From the NCBI GenBank assembly GCA_905221605.1, contig CAJNDS010002456.1, positions 217,795 to 281,794 of the forward strand: a stretch of DNA of 64,000 bases, in the 5' to 3' direction. This document shows, one piece after another, positions 57,537-64,000 of this stretch; the stretch's first letter is position 1, and each line of letters begins with the position of its first letter. Position numbers and translations under genes: made by a program. The stretch comes from Symbiodinium natans. Its lineage: Eukaryota; Sar; Dinophyceae; Suessiales; Symbiodiniaceae. Below the pieces are notes generated by a model. That model did not search any database. It saw nothing but the letters and a program-made list of their open reading frames with translations, and was not told the DNA's origin.

Positions 57537-58054
57537 CCCACCAGAGGGGATGGGGCGCGTTCAGGGGCACGCAGCCACTCAGGACTCCAGTGGTCCCTTA
57601 TGCCGCTGAGAAGGAGACGAGAATTCTCCGTAGGCTTCATAGGAAGATGAACATCGAGATGAACCTGGGGAGAGAGACAGTGACAGAGAGAGAGAGAGAC
57701 CCAAACCCCACGAAAGAAGACAAAAATCACAGAGACCGTCGGGGGGACCCCCCCCCCGTACAAGGTACAACCGGCTGGAGGCACGAACCAGAACAGTGTC
57801 ACATCCCAACTTTGAAGGCCTCCCACTCCGTGTCCCCGCTGCCCGCGGGTAACCACCAGCAAGGGGAACCACCAGTTACAACCCCATCGACCCAAACCCC
57901 CAGAACCACCTCCGAGTTGGAGTCAGCACGGCGAGGTACCACCCCTTTGGAATTTGACGACACAAACAAACCGAGCTCTGGCGGCACAGGCAAGAGCTCT
58001 CACGAGGGGAAGAAGTGCACCACACCAAGTCGGAGGAAGCCTCGGTGCATCTGA
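57386..58054 (+). CDS. Candidate 222-codon disordered ORF
   Basis: Non-ATG edge, TGA 58054. After a Cys/Gly-rich start it reads RRLHRKMNIEMNLGRETVTE, RERDPNPTKEDKNHRDRRGD, TPRTTSELESARRGTTPLEF and ends KKCTTPSRRKPRCI. Resembles exon X (43592-44083) in style: purine-rich, Lys/Arg/Glu-rich, next to GAGA tracts. Could be ORF1-like of a retroelement, but I see no reverse transcriptase. Confidence 0.42.
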   Translation: MPGTSHCAPTASSKQVNWEQRYCMTMCILDYFGPKGYCFRRPLWGSRDSTTHQRGWGAFRGTQPLRTPVVPYAAEKETRILRRLHRKMNIEMNLGRETVTERERDPNPTKEDKNHRDRRGDPPPVQGTTGWRHEPEQCHIPTLKASHSVSPLPAGNHQQGEPPVTTPSTQTPRTTSELESARRGTTPLEFDDTNKPSSGGTGKSSHEGKKCTTPSRRKPRCI

Positions 58055-58209
58055 ATACACTACCAAGAGGGCAAGGAGCACATCATGTAGGGGTTCGTTG
58101 TTGACCGCACCATAGCACTTGTAATTCTTCCTCGGAGAAAGACTTGAGGGCAGATGGGGAGCAGGTGGGGAGCAGGCCACCTCTCCAGCTGAGCCCCCGG
58201 AGCACAGAG

Positions 58210-58500
58210 ACAAGCAAAGTACAAGACGCAACAGAAGCAAGCAAAAAGTACAAACCGATGTGATCTGCCCCGAAAACAGAGGCGAGAAGGATTGCCCGGC
58301 TCCCTCGCCCTGAGGAAACAAAGGAAAACGAGGAAGGAAAACAGAAAGAAAGAAAGAAAACAAGAAAGATGGATGTCCTCCTGCTCCTCGGGGCGGCAAC
58401 TTCGTTGGCAGGAAGGGAAGAGAAAGAGAAGGAAGAGAAAGAAGAGAAAGAACGGGGGGGGGGGGGTGAGGGAGGCCTCCCCCACAAAAGGCGAGAGAAG
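58210..58500. repeat. Purine-rich GAAA/GAGA tract with G13
   Basis: AAAGAAAGAAAGAAAACAAGAAAG and GAAGAGAAAGAAGAG stretches, then G13 at 58454-58466. Frames on both strands (plus 58292-58621; minus 58060-58656 and 57923-58585) cross it and give Lys/Arg or Phe/Leu strings. Confidence 0.8.
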
Positions 58501-58861
58501 TAAGGGAGAGCCCCGCATGAAACCGCCACGTCGATGTCTTGTCCCTTCTGCAGGATTGTGGAGGTATTCCATGGTATTCCCGCAAGCCTTTGCAACAGGT
58601 AACCTAACACTTCGGCCGTAGGCCTCTGTACGCTGCAGGCCCACTGTAGGCTGCAAACAAGAAATCCTTGCTCATACTGCCGATGCGGATCTTGAGCCAG
58701 CAGGCCTCTCAACCTGGCGTGCTGTCGCCTCGCACTGCAAACCCGAAGGCAAGTGCAGGGTTTCCCATTGGCTAAAGAGGTAATACCGTTCTATATCCCA
58801 GCGGTCGAAAATTTGTTGGGCGGGAGCAGCTTCAGACAACATTTGCGAACATTTGCCCCCA

Positions 58862-59038
58862 ATGCTAGCACTTGCGGCTCTACAGACATCACCGACTGAC
58901 AGCTTGGAGGCTGTCACGGAGCTGTTTGTGCCAAGCCGAGCAGCGTCGGCGAGATCTGCAAAGGCCCTCGAGCCACGCTTACAGCGCTGTTCTTCATATC
59001 AGAGCATGCAGCCAATAGCCAACCAAGCCTTCTGGTGA
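58862..59038 (+). CDS. Candidate 58-aa protein
   Basis: ATG to TGA: MLALAALQTSPTDSLEAVTE, LFVPSRAASARSAKALEPRL, QRCSSYQSMQPIANQAFW. Helical and balanced. The frame is open a little upstream. From 59039 to 59374 only weak minus frames (58999-59232). Confidence 0.45.
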   Translation: MLALAALQTSPTDSLEAVTELFVPSRAASARSAKALEPRLQRCSSYQSMQPIANQAFW

Positions 59039-59374
59039 TAGCCAGCTGCTTGATCATGCTGAGACAACTCCACTTCAGCTCTGGGCTCGGGATAACTCCT
59101 CAGTCTTTTTGGCCCGTGCTGATGAGAGTGAAGCTCTTCTTCGCTGGGGAGAACTACTTGGGGTGAGAAGTGAAACAGTGCAATAACCAGCCCGCACTCC
59201 CAAGCACAGCCGCATCTAGACCCGTTGCCCATGGCAGCGTCAGTCTATGCGTGTTGTAAGGCATGACACAAGGTCGTTGCGGTTTGCCGCTCCACACACC
59301 GCTGGAGAATTCAGCTGATGTTTTCTCATGTTGGAGCCCGGGAGTTCAGAAGGGTAATCCGATAGTGTGTAGCC

Positions 59375-59680
59375 ATGGTGGCAAAGAAATCACAAGCAAC
59401 ACAGCAGCAAGTACCTGTCGATAATGCGCGGGGAATTGCAACTGATTTGAAGCCTTGTACGTTTTACGGGTGCTATGGTCCGTTGCGTTTCCAAGATACG
59501 ACCGCAACAACTTGTACATGTTTGCTTGCTTGTTTGTTCGACTGTCCTTTGCGGATTGTCGCCAGGAAGATCGGGACTACAAACGAAAGCATTGCCGCGT
59601 GGGCACAGAGGCAGCGCAACTCCCTCGTGATCGAAGCTGTCACTGTTTGCCTCTGGGAGACTGGGCTCCACAGTGCCTAA
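59375..59680 (+). CDS. Candidate 101-aa protein
   Basis: ATG in a strong context (AGCCATGG) to TAA: MVAKKSQATQQQVPVDNARG, IATDLKPCTFYGCYGPLRFQ, CLFDCPLRIVARKIGTTNES, IAAWAQRQRNSLVIEAVTVC. The order Cys-rich segment, hydrophobic helix, then a helix-turn-helix-like A-R-K-I-G-T-T-x-x-S-I-A-A-W faintly recalls the N-terminal part of ISXO2/IS1595-type transposases. The DDE part is not present downstream, so this is only a hint. Confidence 0.48.
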   Translation: MVAKKSQATQQQVPVDNARGIATDLKPCTFYGCYGPLRFQDTTATTCTCLLACLFDCPLRIVARKIGTTNESIAAWAQRQRNSLVIEAVTVCLWETGLHSA

Positions 59681-59819
59681 ATGTTCCTTAAAAGCCTGAA
59701 GCTGATGCCCGACTGGTTGTCTATTGCGCCCAATGCGACCAGGCGCCGCTGCGACCCACAGGCGCAGCCTCAGGCGGCAAATCTTTGATTTTCTTTCGCG
59801 TATATTTAATGGCTACCGG

Positions 59820-60160
59820 CGGGGGGGTGGGGGTGGGGGTGGGTGGGTGGCACTGGGGGCACAGGGGGTGGTGGCAGTGAGAGTGTGGGTTTGGGCGTGT
59901 GCTAGAGCCCTCTACTTCACTCACCACAACACGACGGTGCGGCAGCAATCGTTGGGCTGCTAGCATCCACAACACACAAGGTGTTGAGTGTGGGGGGGTG
60001 GGGGGGGGCGGGCGGTGCTGGGGGGGTAGGGGTGGTAAGATGGACACTTAAAGGCTAAGCTGCACGTGCGTGCCTTGTAAACAAATACTTTACAAAGGAA
60101 GCACCCGCAGAATAGACGCAACGCACCCGCAGAATAGACGCAATGCACCCTTAGCATCAG
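59820..60160. repeat. G-rich minisatellites and a 23-bp repeat
   Basis: GGGGGTGGGGGT tracts at 59820-59880 and 59992-60040, then GCACCCGCAGAATAGACGCA twice (60101, 60123). Confidence 0.88.
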
Positions 60161-60171
60161 CACACTGTGTC

Positions 60172-60720
60172 CGGGGCGGGGGCGCGGAGGGCGTGGCGGG
60201 CGCCGAGGGCGCCGAGGGCGCGGAGGGCGCGGAGGGCGCGGAGGGCGCGGAGGGCGCGAGGGCGCGGAGGGTGCGGAGGGCGCGGAGGGTCGGAGGGCGC
60301 GGAGGGTCGGAGGGCGCGGAGGGCGCGGGGCGCGGAGGGCGCGGCGGAGGCGCGCGCGAGGGCTTGCGGAGGGCGCGGAGGGCGCGGAGGGCTGGCGGAG
60401 GGCGCGGAGGGCGCGGAGGGCGCGGAGGGCGGGGAGGGTGCGAGGGCGCGGAGGGCGCGGAGGGCGCGGAGGCGCGGAGGGCGCGGAGGGCGCGGAGAGT
60501 GGCGCGGAGGGCGCGGAGGTGCGCGGCGGAGGGGCGGGAGGGTGCGGAGGGCGCGGAGGGGCGGGAGGGAGAGCGGGGGGCGCGGAGGAGAGGTGGAGGG
60601 CGCGGAGGGCCGGAGGGCGGGCGGAGGGCGCGGCCGCGCCGAGGGCGCGGAGCGGCGCGGAGGGCGAGGGCGCGGCGGGCGCGGAGGGCGCGGAGCACGC
60701 GCAGGGCTCGGAGGGGCGTC
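60172..60720. repeat. (GCGGAGGGC)n minisatellite
   Basis: About 550 bp of 9-bp GCGGAGGGC units with length variants. All six frames stay open for 170-320 codons (Glu-Gly-Ala, Arg-Arg-Ala, Pro-Ser-Ala), so these ORFs are not evidence of genes. The unique 60721-61050 segment reads plausibly on plus (SLDRVVSAASRQNVGRLLFV). Confidence 0.97.
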
Positions 60721-61049
60721 CACGTGTCCCCACTCCCTTGCCCATCACAACGGAACGTCACGCTCCCCATCCGTGCTCCCCCCCGAACCCGTCCGTCAAC
60801 CTCCAGGCATGGTCCACGCCTCCCCACGCCACCCCTCTCCCAGCAAAATGTTCCGAACCCCCTCCCTTGACCGTGTCGTCTCCGCGGCCTCCCGTCAAAA
60901 TGTTGGCCGTCTCCTCTTCGTGGCCTCTTTCGCCAAAAAGCGATCCGGTAGAACGCCTTCCGCGTTGAAGCGCCAAACGAGAACCCAAGAACAGAATTGG
61001 TTTTCGGGAAGAATCCAAGAAAACAAAGAGCACGCGCAGAATAGACGTT

Positions 61050-61385
61050 AAGCGTCCAAGGCACGGGTAGGGGTGGGGGGGTGAGGGGGTGAGGGGGGGT
61101 GGCGTTGGAGCCGCCCTCAAAACACTTGAGTACAGGACAGGCGGCGGGGAGGGCGGGGAGAGTGGGGGGGCGGCGGGGGCCCGATGGCTTGGAGCCCTAC
61201 AAACACTCCATTCCAAGGCAAAGCAGCAGGCTCGCAGGGGGTAGGTGGGCGGCCCTATAGACGAAGCACTAAGGGCAGGGAAAAACGGAGAGGGCGGGGA
61301 GGGCCGGGAGGGAGGGCAGTACAGGGAAATGAGTTTTCACTGATGCCGCTCCTGCTTGGGGTTCGGCAGATATTTACTGCTTTTG
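61050..61385. repeat. G-rich dispersed element, copy B
   Basis: Contains two GGAGCCCT(C/A)AAAACACT modules (about 61107 and 61192) and the same right end as copy A: TTTTCACTGATGCC...GGGTTCGGCAGATAT (61331-61372). Then an AT-rich stretch to 61465. Confidence 0.75.
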
Positions 61386-61483
61386 TCTAGACTTCAGTGA
61401 TGTATATGATATTATTTCTATAATATATATGCATATGATATCATATGATATGAATGCATACTTGCACGAAACTCACATTGCAG

Positions 61484-61630
61484 ACGAGTTTGGACGGCGT
61501 GCAGCCAGGTCAACCGCGCATGGACAAAGCAAACTTGCGCGAGCAGCCAGAGCACACTCTTACAACTCCAACCCCAGGCGCTGACGTTCCACGGACTCCG
61601 GCACAGGGAGGAGATGAGAGCCAGAGCTGA
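61484..61630 (+). CDS. Candidate 48-codon terminal exon
   Basis: After CACATTGCAG; reads TSLDGVQPGQPRMDKANLRE, QPEHTLTTPTPGADVPRTPA, ending QGGDESQS and TGA. A polar, Pro-rich acidic tail typical of a disordered C-terminus. No competing frame of similar quality. Confidence 0.48.
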   Translation, partial: TSLDGVQPGQPRMDKANLREQPEHTLTTPTPGADVPRTPAQGGDESQS

Positions 61631-61823
61631 CAGCGCTGGACTGTACTGTAGTTTCAGGTTTCACTACTCACGGAGGTCTAGCGGAATCCAGTGCAGTCTT
61701 CAACTTGCAACTCATGGGGCTTTCAGCGTACTTTTCTGGAATTGGCTGGCCGCTGCGAACCTCAATGATCACCCGCGCTGAGCGCTTCACGAGTTCATGG
61801 AGGCACGGTTAGGAAAATGAAGC

Positions 61824-62087
61824 ATGTTGAAAACGCTCAGTGCTATCACAGCCGTCTTCATCCATCACGGGCCTTTGCACGTGAAAAGGCAACTGCAGCT
61901 GCTCGCCGAGGGGCTGCGTGTGGGGCATTGTGATTCAACAGTTTTGTTGGGCCCCGGAAAGGTGCAGTCTGGACTTAACGCCAGCTTTCCTTGTAAACAT
62001 ATCGACAAGGTTGGATGGAGGTGCTTGAGAATGTTCTCGACCGCTTCTGGCAAGGTGTTGGAACTGCGCTTGCAGTTGTATAGCTGA
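61824..62087 (+). CDS. Candidate 87-aa protein
   Basis: ATG to TGA: MLKTLSAITAVFIHHGPLHV, KRQLQLLAEGLRVGHCDSTV, LLGPGKVQSGLNASFPCKHI, then DKVGWRCLRMFSTASGKVLE. Good composition. Minus frames (61865-62188, 61935-62222) overlap. G15 follows at 62121-62135. Confidence 0.46.
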   Translation: MLKTLSAITAVFIHHGPLHVKRQLQLLAEGLRVGHCDSTVLLGPGKVQSGLNASFPCKHIDKVGWRCLRMFSTASGKVLELRLQLYS

Positions 62088-62178
62088 TGCAGTCGGAGAT
62101 GCAGAGATCCCTTTCCGTTCGGGGGGGGGGGGGGGCAGGATCGGCTGGGGAAAGATCTTATTGAATCCCACAACGATG

Positions 62179-62610
62179 GCTTGCACAATCCTGCAGTTTC
62201 TGCTAAATAGCAGACTAGACAATCACGAAGTCCTGCTCTTTTCTATTGAGACTTTTCAGAAGCCTTGCCGAATGGAGATGAGCACATTGACCATCATAAC
62301 TCACAGCGTCGTGATGTTTCAAGCCATGGTCTCAGCAGCAGCCGAACATGCAGCACAGAATGCCAGCACATGCCAAGTCAAAACACCGCGAGTGCCCATA
62401 GCAGTTTACAAGTTTACAAGCCTTCACCATTTCGCAGCTACTCGCGATGGCGGCAGACACGGCGTGTCAGGCCCGACCAGGCCCCCGGATCGGCAAAGTG
62501 TTTCAACATTTTCAACTGCCATAGGCCCCAAAGCAAAGATGCAGGCTGTCCGAGCTGAATTGTTTCTTCCTGCGTACGAAGCCCTCCCAGCCTTAGCTCT
62601 GCACAGGTAG
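62179..62610 (+). CDS. Candidate 143-aa protein
   Basis: First ATG at 62179: MACTILQFLLNSRLDNHEVL, LFSIETFQKPCRMEMSTLTI, ITHSVVMFQAMVSAAAEHAA, ending LFLPAYEALPALALHR. Hydrophobic helices early, disordered middle. A second plus frame (62265-62558) is also open. The following exon starts at the CACAG before this stop. Confidence 0.42.
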   Translation, partial: ACTILQFLLNSRLDNHEVLLFSIETFQKPCRMEMSTLTIITHSVVMFQAMVSAAAEHAAQNASTCQVKTPRVPIAVYKFTSLHHFAATRDGGRHGVSGPTRPPDRQSVSTFSTAIGPKAKMQAVRAELFLPAYEALPALALHR

Positions 62611-62948
62611 AATTATTTAATCCTGGACTTTCTCTTTGTTTCGGCTATCTGCAAGGGGCCAGAAATTTGGGACGCCTGCAGCAGCCGTGGCGCAGCCACG
62701 AGGTGCAGTTGGAGATCAGGAGATTGGAGGTTTCGGATGGATTCGCATGGCATGATCGCAGTCAGATCACCAATCCGTTTCTGCTGGGATATATCGAGAT
62801 GGCTGGTTTCAAGGCAGCCAAGGCCAGGTCTGCGTCTCAATTTCTCAACAGCACGCTGCACTGGAGTCGCTCCTTTCAAAACCGTTTGAATCCCTTCATT
62901 TTGTGGCCAGGTTCAGCTGCCAAGCTTTTTCCATGGAGGAGCAGGTGA
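62607..62948 (+). CDS. Candidate 113-codon exon
   Basis: CTGCACAG|GTAG...; reads VELFNPGLSLCFGYLQGARN, HEVQLEIRRLEVSDGFAWHD, SQITNPFLLGYIEMAGFKAA, KARSASQFLNSTLHWSRSFQ, ending AAKLFPWRSR. One of the most domain-like stretches in the window, with alternating helices and aromatic residues. Minus 62613-62879 is weaker. Not recognised. Confidence 0.52.
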   Translation, partial: VELFNPGLSLCFGYLQGARNLGRLQQPWRSHEVQLEIRRLEVSDGFAWHDRSQITNPFLLGYIEMAGFKAAKARSASQFLNSTLHWSRSFQNRLNPFILWPGSAAKLFPWRSR

Positions 62949-63422
62949 CCATGTTTCTGGCTTTACTCGTAGTTCTTCTGCTGAAAAGAGATTTTTATGC
63001 TGCCGCATAAGTGCGACGACAGACGACGCAATAAGCCCAAAGCACTCTGCCCCTTGGTAAAGGACAAGCCCATGTTCAGAAGCCCCCAAAGATCCTCTCT
63101 TCGTAGAGGCTCCCGCGAGGGTCAAGGAGCCGCTGCCAAACGACTCGCCTGGCAGCGCCGGGTGGATCTGTCACTCGGGCCAAATCTTCTTGGCTGGGGG
63201 TTTGCGAGAAATCTGGCCTTGTACCCGATTGTGGGGTTCCTATGAGGGCTGTAGTATTTTGGGGATATCTTGGGGGGGTACCCCTATTTGGGGAAATGCT
63301 CTTATGACGCCATGACCGGCACCAGCTCGGCGCCGGCACTCTCATGTTCTAGTGTCAAGTTCTAAACCAGTTGAATGTTGCAGTCAGGGGACCAGACCTG
63401 GTGATGCCCGTTGACCCAAGGA
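62949..63422. other. No secure gene
   Basis: Short frames only: plus 62997-63245 (PKALCPLVKDKPMFRSPQRS) and minus 63076-63345. A run of TTGGGGGGGTACCCCTATTTGGGG at 63269-63292. Confidence 0.3.
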
Positions 63423-63998
63423 ATGGCCAGCAGGCTTGCTGCCTCCACCAAAGCGTTGGGGCTTCGTTCAGGGTTGAGCCACATAGCCTACGCAACTGTT
63501 GCCGCCATGTTGGAGGAGAACAGAGGTGCAGATGTAGTGAAGCAGATGCAGCGGCATGCACAATGCTCGTCTAACATGCAGCCAACCAACCAGGGAGTAG
63601 ATGATGTCGCAAGTATGTCAAGCGCGGGTCCTTACAACGAGCTTGTCTGGCCATGGTCATGTGGAAGCGCTGTGGTCAGTGTGGTCTGCCTGGTGAGAAA
63701 AGGCAAAAGCATGGGTGCAGCGCCTCTGCTTGCATGGAAGACCCTGTCAGTGATTGAGTTAAGTGATGTTGACGGGACGACGGTGCATACCCCGCCTGGG
63801 GCCTGGCAACACCACGGCAACATCCGTGAACATCGTTTGAACGTAGGGACATTTCAGAGCTGCTGTTGGCTTGTATGGTTTTGTGTACCTCTTGAGCTTG
63901 TCCGCGCGCCCCATGCAACACGAACAGACAGCATTGTCCTTCGGACATGTGAAGCGAAAATCGTTGGGATGGCCCGGTTTCTCCAGGACAGCGCATGA
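63423..63998 (+). CDS. Best intact ORF, 191 aa, unknown
   Basis: ATG 63423 to TGA 63998, no repeats inside. Reads MASRLAASTKALGLRSGLSH, IAYATVAAMLEENRGADVVK, NQGVDDVASMSSAGPYNELV, CGSAVVSVVCLVRKGKSMGA, LSVIELSDVDGTTVHTPPGA, CCWLVWFCVPLELVRAPHAT and ends AKIVGMARFLQDSA. Mixed alpha/beta-like with two hydrophobic strands. The frame is open twelve bases upstream from a TTG. Minus 63676-63996 competes but has poorer composition. Could be a complete protein or a long exon cut by the window edge. Confidence 0.52.
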   Translation: MASRLAASTKALGLRSGLSHIAYATVAAMLEENRGADVVKQMQRHAQCSSNMQPTNQGVDDVASMSSAGPYNELVWPWSCGSAVVSVVCLVRKGKSMGAAPLLAWKTLSVIELSDVDGTTVHTPPGAWQHHGNIREHRLNVGTFQSCCWLVWFCVPLELVRAPHATRTDSIVLRTCEAKIVGMARFLQDSA

Positions 63999-64000
63999 AA

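Noticed and set aside
60090-61064. 324-codon minus frame and 266-294-codon plus frames
   Set aside because: The GCGGAGGGC minisatellite is stop-free in every frame; length is not evidence of a gene.
63480-63580. Tyrosine-recombinase-like C-terminus in the 191-aa ORF
   Set aside because: The H-x-x-Y...LEENRGADVVKQMQRHA spacing is vaguely similar to an H-x-x-R...G-H-A pattern, but the key Arg and the catalytic Tyr are not in place.

Overview
This is a gene-poor, repeat-rich nuclear window from a protist. A dinoflagellate is the best guess. Four things point that way: short interstitial arrays of CCCTAAA/TTTAGGG (the telomere unit of dinoflagellates, plants and some other algae) scattered through the window; many small open blocks that begin right after AG, often AG|G; abundant simple and higher-order satellites; and no bacterial operons or ribosome binding sites. 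Chlorarachniophytes, cryptophytes or chromerids are not excluded. I recognise no complete conserved gene. Most CDS entries are candidate exons or small proteins, judged only on open frame length, mixed amino-acid composition, start codon and splice-like ends. Many loci are open on both strands, so strand calls are often uncertain.

Layout. 0-20.7 kb: scattered candidate exons and small ORFs with interstitial telomeric repeats at 5.5, 8.8, 9.8-10.0, 11.1 and 17.5 kb. They include a possible multi-membrane-segment gene (11.2-12.4 kb, +) and a minus-strand cluster (13.6-15.1 kb). 20.8-22.4 kb: nested inverted repeats, a two-unit 418-bp higher-order satellite, a 9-bp repeat and a 32-bp poly-C tract. 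22.4-25.3 kb: a palindromic satellite followed by an AT-rich island holding decayed genes, one of which resembles a class-3 lipase. This island is the most likely foreign (virus-like or mobile) segment. 26-33.2 kb: candidate genes on both strands, including one spliced model that joins in phase, then the first copy of a dispersed exon cassette. 33.4-38.0 kb: tandem composite repeat, interrupted by a segment with about 96 TTG units. 38.2-39.4 kb: G-rich dispersed element. 39.5-48.0 kb: the exon-cassette family (E-F at 39.5-39.9, A-F at 42.9-45.1, then two copies 969 bp apart at 46.2-48.0), with two satellites between (40.9-41.2 and 41.4-42.1). 48-49.4 kb: small ORFs, one with an N-myristoylation-type start. 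49.7-52.3 kb: 110-bp satellite containing a near-perfect palindrome of about 865 bp. 52.3-59.7 kb: candidate genes, mainly minus at 56.2-57.5. 59.8-61.4 kb: G/C-rich minisatellites and a second G-rich element copy. 61.5-64 kb: plus-strand candidate exons ending in the best intact ORF (63423-63998).

Function cannot be read as a pathway. The coherent signals are a gene family evolving by exon and segment duplication (32-48 kb), a decayed AT-rich insertion (23-25.3 kb), and several satellites with unusual symmetry.
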